Shown: positions 34,592-42,982 of the stretch, piece by piece | Layout of the letters: each line of letters starts with the position of its first letter | How positions within the stretch are numbered: position 1 is the stretch's first letter | NCBI RefSeq assembly: GCF_001975825.1 | Contig: NZ_MTKN01000001.1 | Location: 339,016-403,015, forward strand | Origin: [Flexibacter] sp. ATCC 35208 | Lineage (GTDB): Bacteria; Bacteroidota; Bacteroidia; Chitinophagales; Chitinophagaceae | DNA length: 64,000 nt | Reading direction: 5' to 3' | Notes under the pieces: model-generated | What the model was told of the DNA's origin: nothing | Database searches by the model: none | The model's input: the letters and a program-made list of their open reading frames with translations, nothing else | Translations under genes and position numbers: made by a program

Positions 34592-36562
34592 ATGAAGCAT
34601 TTGCTCACATTCATTATACTTATTGCGGCAGCCCTTGGGGTACAGGCGCAGAGTGATTCTGTCGTTCATTGGCAATACACCGCAGAGAAGAAGGGCGCGC
34701 AGGATTATGTGTTGCACTTTACAGGGACTATTGAGAAAGGAGTGAAAGTATTCTCCACCACAATGCCTGATGATGCCCTGGTCAATACCCGTGTGGTAGC
34801 TGACAGCATAGCCACCATTGGTACTATTACAGAAGAAGGTAGTCTGAAACAGGCGAAAGAGCCACTGCTGGACAATGCGGTCGTAAAATATTTTGAAGAT
34901 AAAGTGGTTTTGAATGTAGCTGTTCACCTGAATGGCGATGTGAAATCACTGGAAGGTGCTGTGAACTATATGTTCCAGAAAGGTGAAGAGATAGGCGGTC
35001 CTGAAGAGTTTAAATATAAATTCAAGGCAGATGCTTCGGGTACATTAGTGAGTGTAGCTGCAGGTTTGCAGGAGGGGTCGGCTGATGCGGTCAATTCGCT
35101 GAAGCGTAGCAATATCAAATTGGACCAGGCAGTCATTGTAACTGGAGAGCAGGTGCATGAAAAGAAAAGCCTGTGGGGTATTTTCTTATTGGGTCTGATC
35201 GGTGGTTTTGTAGCGCTGGTGACGCCTTGTGTGTTCCCATTGATACCGCTGACGGTGTCTTTCTTTACCAAGAAGTCGCAGGACAGAAAGAAAGGGGGAG
35301 CGAATGCGGTGACTTATGGGTTCTTCATTTTCGCGATTTATGTATTACTGAGCACACCTTTTTATTTCCTGAATAGTATTGCGCCGGAGATCTTTAATAA
35401 TATCTCTACCAATGTGTGGTTGAACCTTGTGTTCTTTGTGATCTTCATTGTATTTGCTATTTCGTTCTTTGGGGTGTTTGAAATCACTATACCGAGTAGT
35501 CTGGCGAGTAAGGTAGATAGCAAATCGGGTGTAGGTGGTCTGGTAGGTATTTTCTTTATGGCGCTTACATTGGCACTGGTATCTTTCTCCTGTACGGGTC
35601 CTATCCTGGGTTCATTGCTGGCAGGCGCATTGTCTGCTGATGGTGGTGCAGTACAGCTCACAGCGGGTATGGCGGGATTTGGTTTTGCATTGGCATTGCC
35701 ATTCGCGTTGTTTGCGTTGTTCCCTAATTTATTGAGTGCATTACCAAAATCCGGTGGATGGTTGTCTTCTGTGAAGGTGGTACTGGGTTTCATTGAAATA
35801 GGTATGGCGATAAAGTTCCTTTCTAATGCTGATCTGGTGGAACATTGGGGCATTGTGAAAAGAGAGATTTTCTTCGCAGTGTGGATCATTTGTGGTATCC
35901 TGATTGTGTTGTATTTGTTGGGTAAGATCCGTTTCCCGCATGATTCTCCGATTAAGAAGTTCAGCATTACCCGTTGGGCTTTTATTGTAGTCTTTAGCGT
36001 ACTGACTATTTATATGTTGCCTGGTTTGAGCAATACAAAGTGGGCTAACCGTAAACTGATCAGTGGTTTTCCGCCACCGTTGAGTTATAGTATTTATAAT
36101 AATCGTGTGAAAGGGGTGGAAGCGAATGTGGTGAATGATTATGAGAAAGCGTTGGAGCTGGCGAAGGCACAGCATAAGCCGATTCTGATTGACTTTACAG
36201 GTTGGGCATGTGTGAATTGCCGGAAGATGGAGGAGAATGTGTGGACGACGAAGGAAGTGAAGCATCTGATAGAAGACGATTATATTCTGGTGTCATTGTA
36301 TGTAGATGACAGGAAGGTATTGCCGGAAGATCAGCAGTTTTTGTATACGACGACAAATGGGCAGAAGAAAGAGATAAAGACGATAGGAGATAAGTATGCG
36401 ACGATGCAGACGGAGAATTTTATTAATAATTCACAGCCGTATTATGTGTTGATTAGTCCGGATGAGCAGTTGTTGACTACGCCGGTGGGGTATACACCGG
36501 ATGTGGATAAGTATGCGGATTGGTTGAAGAAGGGGTTGGAGGCATATCAGAAAGTAAAATAA
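34592..36562 (+). CDS. dsbD: Thiol:disulfide interchange protein DsbD with Cys-less alpha domain
   Basis: A 656-residue membrane protein that should carry electrons from cytoplasmic thioredoxin to the periplasm. It has a signal peptide (1-20) and an alpha-like domain (about 25-145) in which the region equivalent to the Cys pair (126-140) contains no Cys. The transmembrane beta domain (about 193-490) has the reactive Cys213 in TPCVFPLIPL and Cys334 in FSCTGPILG. The thioredoxin-like gamma domain has a CVNC active site (Cys540, Cys543) in WACVNCRK. So beta and gamma look active and alpha looks inactive. The free-standing alpha-like protein just upstream retains the cysteines. A terminator that works in both directions follows. 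Confidence 0.9.
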   Translation: MKHLLTFIILIAAALGVQAQSDSVVHWQYTAEKKGAQDYVLHFTGTIEKGVKVFSTTMPDDALVNTRVVADSIATIGTITEEGSLKQAKEPLLDNAVVKYFEDKVVLNVAVHLNGDVKSLEGAVNYMFQKGEEIGGPEEFKYKFKADASGTLVSVAAGLQEGSADAVNSLKRSNIKLDQAVIVTGEQVHEKKSLWGIFLLGLIGGFVALVTPCVFPLIPLTVSFFTKKSQDRKKGGANAVTYGFFIFAIYVLLSTPFYFLNSIAPEIFNNISTNVWLNLVFFVIFIVFAISFFGVFEITIPSSLASKVDSKSGVGGLVGIFFMALTLALVSFSCTGPILGSLLAGALSADGGAVQLTAGMAGFGFALALPFALFALFPNLLSALPKSGGWLSSVKVVLGFIEIGMAIKFLSNADLVEHWGIVKREIFFAVWIICGILIVLYLLGKIRFPHDSPIKKFSITRWAFIVVFSVLTIYMLPGLSNTKWANRKLISGFPPPLSYSIYNNRVKGVEANVVNDYEKALELAKAQHKPILIDFTGWACVNCRKMEENVWTTKEVKHLIEDDYILVSLYVDDRKVLPEDQQFLYTTTNGQKKEIKTIGDKYATMQTENFINNSQPYYVLISPDEQLLTTPVGYTPDVDKYADWLKKGLEAYQKVK

Positions 36563-36598
36563 AAAAAGAGGGGCTGCTTGAGAAAGCGGCCCTTTTTG
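36561..36598. terminator. Bidirectional terminator between dsbD and the CDF gene
   Basis: GGGCTGCTT pairs with AAGCGGCCC (one G-T wobble) around a 4-nt loop. Five T follow on the plus strand; on the minus strand the stem is followed by CTC and seven T. It serves both converging genes. Confidence 0.85.
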
Positions 36599-36662
36599 TT
36601 ACTGGGTGGCCTGGGCCAGCAAGGAAGACGGTTTGTTTTTAAACTGGCGTCGTCGTCGGTTA

Positions 36663-37556
36663 TTATTGCCCTGGGGTGATAATGATGTAATGGGCAAAAG
36701 GGAATTCTATTTTGATGGCGGCTTTGATTCGATCAATGGCATCTGTTATTTCATGGGTGTCCAGGTTTTCTTTGAAGCGTACTAATAATAATAGCATTAC
36801 CTCTTCAGGAGATTGATAGGTAGAGAAGATCTGCAATACTTTTTCAACCGCTTCGTCATTTTCCACAATGCTACGGATTTTGAATTGTGTAGCAGTGGCA
36901 ATGCCTTCACCCATTAGCAAGCTACGGCTTTCGCGGGCTAGTAATACTGAAACGACGGTAAGGAGTACACCTACTATTAAAGATGCGACACCATCTAAAT
37001 ATGGATTATTGAGTTTGTGACCCAGGTAAATCATGATTGCTACCACGGCTAATCCTAATACAGCAGCACTGTCTTCGAATAATACGAGAAAACTGGCGGG
37101 GTCCTTACTTTGATGCACCGCTGTCCACCACGACTTTTTACCTTTTACTTTCTTGAAATCTACAATCGCCACTACGAGGGAACCGCCATCGAAGAGGAAA
37201 GAACAGGCCAGTACAATGTAGTTCCAGAATGGATCCTGTTGGGGGACGGGATGACGCAGGTGACTGATACCCTGAAAGATAGAGATACTCCCGCCGATGG
37301 CGAAGATCAGTAAAGAGACGATGAATGACCAGAAATAGAGTTCCTTGCCATAGCCGAAAGGTCGTTTGGCGTCAGCAGATTTCTTGCTGAGGCGGATGCC
37401 AAGGAGGAGGAGCAGCTGGTTGGCGGTATCGACTAAGGAGTGCACCCCTTCGGAGAGCATGGCGGTGCTGCGGGTAGCAAAGCCAGAAATGAATTTAATG
37501 ATGGCAATCAGGAGGTTAGCTGCCAGGGCGATATATACAGTTCTATTTGGGTGCAT
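36663..37556 (-). CDS. Cation diffusion facilitator (CDF) family metal efflux protein
   Basis: A 297-residue inner-membrane proton-coupled divalent-cation exporter. It has six predicted transmembrane helices. Putative metal ligands are His39 and Asp43 in SEGVHSLVDT (TM2) and the acidic pair Glu161-Asp162 in LFEDSAAVLGL (TM5). RPFGYGKELYFWS (65-77) is a ZnT9-like signature, so zinc or manganese is a plausible substrate; this is family inference. The C-terminal cytoplasmic metal-sensing domain (about 215-297) is present. It is the last gene of a minus-strand group and follows hisS by 91 bp, with a perfect 18-bp hairpin between them. Confidence 0.9.
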   Translation of the reverse strand: MHPNRTVYIALAANLLIAIIKFISGFATRSTAMLSEGVHSLVDTANQLLLLLGIRLSKKSADAKRPFGYGKELYFWSFIVSLLIFAIGGSISIFQGISHLRHPVPQQDPFWNYIVLACSFLFDGGSLVVAIVDFKKVKGKKSWWTAVHQSKDPASFLVLFEDSAAVLGLAVVAIMIYLGHKLNNPYLDGVASLIVGVLLTVVSVLLARESRSLLMGEGIATATQFKIRSIVENDEAVEKVLQIFSTYQSPEEVMLLLLVRFKENLDTHEITDAIDRIKAAIKIEFPFAHYIIITPGQ

Positions 37557-37595
37557 ACTATTATCCTGATAAAAGTATGCCGAAGGTAGAGGAGA

Positions 37596-37637
37596 ACTTC
37601 TTTCACCCTGAATTTGAGCATTCAGGGTGAAAGAAGT
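37596..37637. repeat. Perfect 18-bp inverted repeat between hisS and the CDF gene
   Basis: Arms 37596-37613 and 37620-37637 are exact complements around the 6-nt loop TTGAGC. The stem is longer than the terminators in this window, and on the minus strand it is followed by TCTCCTCT instead of a T run. It may be a terminator, an RNA processing or stability element, or a binding site for a dimeric regulator of the CDF gene. Confidence 0.8.
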
Positions 37638-37647
37638 AGTAACATGT

Positions 37648-39000
37648 TTATTCGAAGCTATAGTTATCCAATGCAGGTACAGCGATCTTTTCCTGTTGGC
37701 CGCTCACCATGTTTTTGATACTGAGCACGCCTTCTTTCACTTCACTTTCACCCATGATGATCACATATGGGATACCGCGTTTATTTGCATACTTCATTTG
37801 CTTATCCATCTTAGCCGGCTCGTGGTAGAGTTCAGCAGAGATGCCACGGGAACGGAGGCTGGCGAGCATAGGGAAAGCTACGCCAGTCGTGTTCGCATCC
37901 ATATTAAAGATGAGCACGCGGGTACCTTGCTGGGCAGTAGCCGGGAAGAGTTGTAATTCTTCGAGTACATCATAGATACGGTCTACACCGAAGGAGATAC
38001 CAACACCAGAGAGATTAGGCAGACCAAAGAGACCAGTGAGGTCATCATAACGGCCGCCGCCGCCGATGCTACCCATTTTCACAGCTGCTGGTGCTTTTAC
38101 TTCCACGATCATTCCAGTGTAGTAGTTTAGGCCACGGGCAAGGGTAACATCAAGAATAGGCGTGGTTTTAAATGAACCTGGCTGAGAATGAAGCACATAT
38201 GTCAGCTCTTCAATACCTTTTTTACCGGTTTCATTATTTTTGAACAGTTCGCCTAATTGTTGCAATTTTTCCTCATTATTCCCCTCAATGTTGAGGAAAT
38301 TTGAAATAATTGAGATTTCGCTATCATTCAGGCCGCGTTCAGAGAGTTCTTGTTTTACAGCATCTAGTCCAATTTTGTCCAGTTTATCAATAGCGATGGT
38401 AATATCCGTCAATAACTCAGGTTTACCAGCGACTTCCGCCAGTGCGCCCAGGATTTTCCTGTTATTGATTCGGATTTCATAGCCTTCCATCCCTAGTTTT
38501 GTGAACACTGTATCGTAAATCATGAGCAATTCGATCTCATTGATTAGGGAATTGCTACCTACGATATCGGCATCACATTGGTAGAATTCGCGGTAGCGGC
38601 CTTTAGCAGGGCGATCGCCACGCCATACCGGCTGCATCTGATACCTTTTAAATGGAAACGCCAGATCATTCTGATTCATCACCACAAACCTTGCGAAGGG
38701 AATGGTGAGGTCATAGCGCAATGCTTTTTCGCACAGCAGTATCCCCAGTTCACGGCTATCTTTTGCTTGCTGGGCGCGGCTCAGGATCTCGCCGTTATCA
38801 AGAATTTTAAAAATCAGTTTATCCCCTTCTTCACCATATTTACCGGTCAGGGTATCCATTTGTTCCATGGCAGGGGTTTCCAGTGGCTGAAAGCCAAACA
38901 GTTCGAATGTTTCGCGGATCGTCTGAAAAATATACTGCCTTTTCCTTACTACCACAGGGCCGAAGTCACGGGTACCTTTTGGTATACTGGGTTTTATCAT
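37648..39000 (-). CDS. hisS: Histidyl-tRNA synthetase
   Basis: A class II aminoacyl-tRNA synthetase of 450 residues that charges tRNA-His. The N-terminus KPSIPKGTRDF is typical, motif 2 lies around residues 100-130 (VMNQNDLAFPFKRYQMQPVWRG) and the HisRS-specific LARGLNYYTGMIVEV segment is present. The C-terminal anticodon-binding domain (about 350-445) ends SIKNMVSGQQEKIA. The start at 39000 is an ATG 11 bp after the stop of the tyrosine phosphatase gene, so the two are likely co-transcribed. The product and frame are certain. Confidence 0.97.
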   Translation of the reverse strand: MIKPSIPKGTRDFGPVVVRKRQYIFQTIRETFELFGFQPLETPAMEQMDTLTGKYGEEGDKLIFKILDNGEILSRAQQAKDSRELGILLCEKALRYDLTIPFARFVVMNQNDLAFPFKRYQMQPVWRGDRPAKGRYREFYQCDADIVGSNSLINEIELLMIYDTVFTKLGMEGYEIRINNRKILGALAEVAGKPELLTDITIAIDKLDKIGLDAVKQELSERGLNDSEISIISNFLNIEGNNEEKLQQLGELFKNNETGKKGIEELTYVLHSQPGSFKTTPILDVTLARGLNYYTGMIVEVKAPAAVKMGSIGGGGRYDDLTGLFGLPNLSGVGISFGVDRIYDVLEELQLFPATAQQGTRVLIFNMDANTTGVAFPMLASLRSRGISAELYHEPAKMDKQMKYANKRGIPYVIIMGESEVKEGVLSIKNMVSGQQEKIAVPALDNYSFE

Positions 39001-39011
39001 CGTTTTGATTT

Positions 39012-39452
39012 TTATATATCAGTGCCTGACACTATGCGTTGACAGGCTTTATAGATCATATTATAAACTGGTTCGAAGAGGGCGTCATCGTACCATGGAT
39101 CGGGTACAGGTTCCTGGTTATCAAGGAGCAGCTGTACTTTTGCTTTGTCTGTTTCTGTGCGGGCTTTGCGCAGCACATCGCGGTAATTGTCCAGGTCCAT
39201 GACGAAGATGCGGTCAAATTCGTCGAAGTCGCTTACCTGGAACTGGCGGCCTCTGAGGCCTGAAATATCTATGCCATGTTGCCTGGCCACCTTAACAGAC
39301 CGTCTGTCTGGTGGGTCACCCACGTGCCAGTTGCCAGTGCCGGCTGAATCGATGTCCCAGTTCAGCCCTTTTTCGTCTGCCAGATGTCTGAGGATGCCTT
39401 CTGCCAGGGGAGAGCGGCAAATGTTACCCAGACAAACCATTAATATTTTCAT
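39012..39452 (-). CDS. Low-molecular-weight protein-tyrosine phosphatase
   Basis: A 146-residue cytoplasmic phosphatase. The P-loop CLGNICRS (7-14) supplies the catalytic Cys7 and Arg13, and Asp118 in VPDPWYDD is the general acid. ATG 39452 gives the family-typical start MKILMVCLGN; an upstream ATG at 39482 would add 10 unlikely residues and lies before the putative promoter. In bacteria such enzymes often act on tyrosine kinases that control polysaccharide export, but no BY-kinase is nearby. It is the first gene of the phosphatase-hisS-CDF group. Confidence 0.93.
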   Translation of the reverse strand: MKILMVCLGNICRSPLAEGILRHLADEKGLNWDIDSAGTGNWHVGDPPDRRSVKVARQHGIDISGLRGRQFQVSDFDEFDRIFVMDLDNYRDVLRKARTETDKAKVQLLLDNQEPVPDPWYDDALFEPVYNMIYKACQRIVSGTDI

Positions 39453-39841
39453 AATTGCCGCAAACCTACAAGATTTTAACATTATTTTATTAATCTACCT
39501 CAATTTTGCCCAAAGGCCCGCAGGGCGGAAATTGGGGCACTGTCAGGGCCGGTGCAGTTTACCTGGCATGAGTTATGGAATTTAAATTATGTTGCATCTA
39601 TATAATAATTACGTGATACTATGATGAAGATTATTCTCGTATATATTGCAAATAGGGGGAAATTTGATTCTACTTAGTATTAACAAGGTTTTAACAACTT
39701 CGTTTATAATTAACTGTAGATTGAATATGAAAAAATGTATGAATGCCAGACGTTTACGAAACCTGCGCTAGTGGCGGATTTTCTAGTTGTACGTTTAGCA
39801 TGCAACCCATTTTTCTTGACAATCTTCTAATAGAACAGGTA
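39453..39841. other. Long intergenic region between divergent transcription units
   Basis: About 390 bp without a credible gene. Next to the minus-strand promoter is a GC-rich patch (39507-39539) that can fold: TGCCC with GGGCA outside and GCCC with GGGC inside. The rest (39570-39841) is AT-rich with several runs of A and T and no ORF with coding character, and I see no tRNA-like or repeat structure in it. Confidence 0.6.
39461..39468 (-). promoter_or_regulatory. Putative -7 box for the phosphatase-hisS operon
   Basis: On the minus strand TAGGTTTG is an exact TAnnTTTG match, 8 nt before ATG 39452. No good -33 box is seen. It supports the shorter start and implies a nearly leaderless transcript. 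Confidence 0.42.
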
Positions 39842-39871
39842 TTTGTTTAGAAATTTTTTTTTGTATACTTG
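39842..39871 (+). promoter_or_regulatory. Promoter of the small membrane protein/PstS-like/TPR operon
   Basis: TTTG (39842-39845) and TATACTTG (39864-39871, one mismatch to TAnnTTTG) are 18 nt apart. The first ATG is 12 nt further on. Confidence 0.55.
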
Positions 39872-39883
39872 TAATTCGCAACA

Positions 39884-40129
39884 ATGCTGATGGAACACGA
39901 AAGATCTGGTAAAAGGAATATGAGCATCGATTACCGCTCACTTGGAGAGTTAGTTAGAGGGTTATTTTTTATGCTCTTTGGATTATTTGCAATATTTGCT
40001 GAACGTCTCGGCTTCGGGCAGTTCCAGGTATCGCAGACTGTACTCACTATATTTGGAGGGGTCTTAATCGCTTATGGTATTTTCCGCGTATACCGTGGAG
40101 TGAAAAATGCATTTTTTAATAGGAATTAA
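39884..40129 (+). CDS. Small membrane protein with two transmembrane helices
   Basis: An 81-residue protein with a charged N-terminus (1-24) and two hydrophobic helices (about 25-42, GLFFMLFGLFAIFA, and about 52-68, TVLTIFGGVLIAYGIF), ending in a basic tail RVYRGVKNAFFNRN. No family recognised. Starts at 39884, 39890 or 39920 are all possible; the last would give MSIDYRSLGE. The 3' end overlaps the upstream part of the next ORF. It is first in a three-gene group with a PstS-like lipoprotein and an exported TPR protein, so a membrane or envelope partner role is plausible but unproven. Confidence 0.72.
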   Translation: MLMEHERSGKRNMSIDYRSLGELVRGLFFMLFGLFAIFAERLGFGQFQVSQTVLTIFGGVLIAYGIFRVYRGVKNAFFNRN

Positions 40130-40148
40130 CGATTTAATAGTCAGGCAT

Positions 40149-41072
40149 ATGTTTACCAGTATCATTAAAAGGAACCGGAATTATATCGCATTGTTGGCAA
40201 CAATGATTATCTTGTCATCCTGTACATCGAACAATAAAACAGGTCAGGTGCAGGATACGCCAACTTCCGGCACCATCAAAATAAGTGTAGATGAGACATA
40301 CAGACCGTTGATTGAGTCGGAAATAAAAGTTTTTGAGTCACTTTATCCGAAAGCTCATATCATTGCGGAATACAAACCCGAAGTAGACTGTTTCAGAGAC
40401 CTGATGGCTGACAGTGCACGATTGATCCTCGTAACCAGGGACTTCAATCAGCAGGAGCTGGATTATTTGAAAAAAGTTAAGATATCGCCACAAAGTATGT
40501 TGCTCGCCTGGGATGGCGTAGCATTGATTACTAATCATAGTAATCCGGATTCTATCCTCACTTTGGACCAGGTGCGCAACATAATGGACGGAACAGATGC
40601 GGAAAAAAAATGGCAAATCATTTTTGACAATTCGAATTCAAGTACAGTAAGATATATCCAGGATTCAATCAACAAGGGAAAGGCATTGCCAAAGAATGTA
40701 ATGGCGGCAAAAACCAATCCTGAAGTGGTTGATTATGTGGCTAAATCAAAAGATGCACTGGGAGTAATCGGGGTAAGCTGGATATCAGATACCAACGATG
40801 CCCAGGCAATAGAATTTACAAACAAGGTGAACGTAGTGAAGGTGCGTGCTGATAATGGTTCAGAATTTGTAAAACCATTTCAGGCATATATTGCTCTCGG
40901 TTCATATCCGCTGAAAAGAGGTTTATTCTTTTGCTTAAAAGAGCCTTACAGTGGATTGGGGTCCGGGTTCGCTACCTTCCTCGGAGGACAAGAAGGACAA
41001 ATGGTGATAGGTAAATTCAAACTGTTCCCTGCGAGATTGAACATCGTGTTTAGGGAAGCGAACATCAAGTAA
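40149..41072 (+). CDS. PstS-like periplasmic substrate-binding lipoprotein
   Basis: A 307-residue lipoprotein (lipobox LSSC) with a type-2 periplasmic-binding-protein fold: SGTIKISVDETYRPLIESEIKVFESLYP, then LAWDGVALITNHSNPDSILTLDQV. These resemble the phosphate-binding PstS family. No ABC permease, ATPase or PhoU gene lies nearby, so it is unlikely to be a classical phosphate importer. In Bacteroidota such orphan PstS-like proteins are found near TonB/ExbBD or TPR genes. ATG 40149 is preferred to 40107: it puts the signal peptide at the start and avoids overlap with the preceding gene. A TPR gene follows after 37 bp. Confidence 0.82.
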   Translation: MFTSIIKRNRNYIALLATMIILSSCTSNNKTGQVQDTPTSGTIKISVDETYRPLIESEIKVFESLYPKAHIIAEYKPEVDCFRDLMADSARLILVTRDFNQQELDYLKKVKISPQSMLLAWDGVALITNHSNPDSILTLDQVRNIMDGTDAEKKWQIIFDNSNSSTVRYIQDSINKGKALPKNVMAAKTNPEVVDYVAKSKDALGVIGVSWISDTNDAQAIEFTNKVNVVKVRADNGSEFVKPFQAYIALGSYPLKRGLFFCLKEPYSGLGSGFATFLGGQEGQMVIGKFKLFPARLNIVFREANIK

Positions 41073-41109
41073 AAAACTAACACAACTAAAATTAAAAACC
41101 GGATTGCTC

Positions 41110-42825
41110 ATGAACAGACGGAAAAGTTTAATTGTTGCAATGCTATGCGTCGCGAACGGCGCAATGGCTCAATCTGTAGAAGATGGATTGAAAGACCTGT
41201 ATTATGGCAAGTATGAAACAGCCAAACAAGACCTGGAGAAAGTAATAGCCGCCAAGCCTACTGAAGAAAGAGCATATTATTATCTCGGTATCGCTCAGTT
41301 AGGTTTGGGTGATAACAATGGTGCTGCTGCTACTTTTCAGAAAGGTCTGACAGCAGTTCCTACATCCTCTTTATTGCAGGTGGGTATGGGCAGACTGGAT
41401 CTATTGAAAGGTGATGCTGCTGCTGCAAAGCAGAAGTTTGAAGCTGCTACTACTGCAACACAGGGTCGTAATGGCGATGTAGCCCGTGCGATCGCAGATG
41501 CTAACTCTGAAATTAAAGGCGGTGACCGCGGTTATGCTGCGAGTGTAATGGAGAAATTGCTGAACAACGAAGGCCGTAAGAAAAAAGAAGTTTATACAGC
41601 TACCGCTGCTGACTATATCGAGCTGGGTGATGCTTACCGTATGCTGGGTGGTGAAAATGGTGGTAAAGCGATCAACACTTATGAGAAGGCTTTAGAGCTG
41701 GATCCTAACAGTGCTGAAGCTACCATGAAAGAAGGTCTGGTAAACTACAATGCTAAGCTGCTGCAGGATGCTGTAAACGACTGGACTAAAGCAACCAACA
41801 TGGATGCTAACTATGGTCCTGCGTACTATCAGCTGTACGAATTCTATATTACTCCAACCAAAGCTCAGCTGTCACTGGAAAATGCAGCAAAGTACCTGGA
41901 GAAATATATGAGTGTAGTAGGTGAAGGTGCCGGTAAACTGGAAAACGAGTATAACCTGGCGGCTATCTCTTTCTTCAAGAAAGAATACGATGCAGCTATC
42001 AGCAAAGCTAAATCTGTATTACCACAGACAACTGAAGCTAACAGAGGTAAATTTACCCGCCTGCTGGCAGATGCTTACCTGCAGAAAGGCGATACAGCTA
42101 CCGCTAAAACTGAAATGGAAGCTTACGCAAAAGCGGCAGGTGATTCCAAGCTGGTGGCTAACGACTACAAACTGTTAAGCGCTGTATATCAGGCAAACAT
42201 AGGTGATTCTGCACAGAGAGCTCAGAACGACTCCCTGGCAGCTATGTACCTGGAAAAATACGCACTTGCTGACACTGCAAAAGATGCAGAAAAATACAGA
42301 AACGTAGCTGAGTCCTTCAAAGCAATGGGTGCTACCAAAAAATCAGCAGAATGGTATGGTAAACTGGTAAATGATTTCTCTGATGAGAAAAATACCGGTA
42401 AAATCCAGGATATGTTCTGGAAAGGTACCATGGAAATCTACGCACACGAGTACAATCAGGCAGATTCTACATGGGGTCAGTTCGTAGCTAAATATCCTAC
42501 CCAGGAAGTACTGGGTACTTATTGGAGAGGTCGTGCAAATATGGCGAAAGATCCAGACGCAAAAGATGGTGCCGCACTGCCTTACTTCCAGCATCTGTTT
42601 GAGATCAAAGGTGATGAGAAACTGAAGCCAAACCAGCTGATGTTCCCTTATCAGTACCTGATGATCTACTATTACAACAAAGATGATGATGCTAATATGA
42701 AGATCTGGATGGACAAGGTAGCTTCTATCGATCCTAACAACGCTACTGTTGCTGCGATCAAAGAAAACCTGGCAAACAGGGCTAAATCCAGCTCCAAGCC
42801 TGCTCCTCAGGGAAACAAGAAATAA
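41110..42825 (+). CDS. Exported TPR-repeat protein (571 residues)
   Basis: A secreted or periplasmic protein with a signal peptide (about 1-20, ends GAMAQ) and TPR-type repeats over most of its length, for example YYYLGIAQLGLGDNNGAAATFQ near the start and KAINTYEKALELDPNSAEATM around 195. It has no catalytic signature. ATG 41110 is used; TTG 41104 is just upstream. Its codons are dominated by a few preferred triplets (GCT, AAA, CTG), which suggests strong expression, but I did not quantify this. It is in one operon with the PstS-like lipoprotein and ends at a strong terminator. Probable role: scaffold or assembly factor in the cell envelope. Confidence 0.83.
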   Translation: MNRRKSLIVAMLCVANGAMAQSVEDGLKDLYYGKYETAKQDLEKVIAAKPTEERAYYYLGIAQLGLGDNNGAAATFQKGLTAVPTSSLLQVGMGRLDLLKGDAAAAKQKFEAATTATQGRNGDVARAIADANSEIKGGDRGYAASVMEKLLNNEGRKKKEVYTATAADYIELGDAYRMLGGENGGKAINTYEKALELDPNSAEATMKEGLVNYNAKLLQDAVNDWTKATNMDANYGPAYYQLYEFYITPTKAQLSLENAAKYLEKYMSVVGEGAGKLENEYNLAAISFFKKEYDAAISKAKSVLPQTTEANRGKFTRLLADAYLQKGDTATAKTEMEAYAKAAGDSKLVANDYKLLSAVYQANIGDSAQRAQNDSLAAMYLEKYALADTAKDAEKYRNVAESFKAMGATKKSAEWYGKLVNDFSDEKNTGKIQDMFWKGTMEIYAHEYNQADSTWGQFVAKYPTQEVLGTYWRGRANMAKDPDAKDGAALPYFQHLFEIKGDEKLKPNQLMFPYQYLMIYYYNKDDDANMKIWMDKVASIDPNNATVAAIKENLANRAKSSSKPAPQGNKK

Positions 42826-42846
42826 GCAAACTGAGCTTTAAATAGA

Positions 42847-42875
42847 AAACCCCGGCGACTGCCGGGGTTTTTTTA
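42847..42875 (+). terminator. Rho-independent terminator after the TPR gene
   Basis: AACCCCGGC and GCCGGGGTT form a perfect 9-bp stem with loop GACT, followed by seven T. Confidence 0.94.
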
Positions 42876-42919
42876 TTTCCGGTTGGGGAAAAAACATAAT
42901 ATTTTAATCCTTCAATAGA

Positions 42920-42950
42920 TTTGAATATTGCTAGACTTAGCCTATTTTTG
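42920..42950 (+). promoter_or_regulatory. Promoter of the nuo operon, perfect Bacteroidota consensus
   Basis: TTTG (42920-42923), then exactly 19 nt, then TATTTTTG (42943-42950). Both boxes match TTTG-N19-TAnnTTTG without mismatch. The nuoA ATG is at 42983, so the leader would be about 25 nt. It is the only plausible promoter seen before the 14 nuo genes. Confidence 0.85.
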
Positions 42951-42982
42951 CTCATTCTGATGAACGATTTATAGGGAAGCTT

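Noticed and set aside
35362..35967. Antisense ORF (201 codons) opposite dsbD
   Set aside because: Mirrors the membrane-helix codons of dsbD; hydrophobic sense genes often give such antisense frames.
39483..39883. Possible tRNA or CRISPR in the longest gene-free stretch
   Set aside because: No T-loop-like sequence, no cloverleaf arms and no regularly spaced direct repeats are visible.
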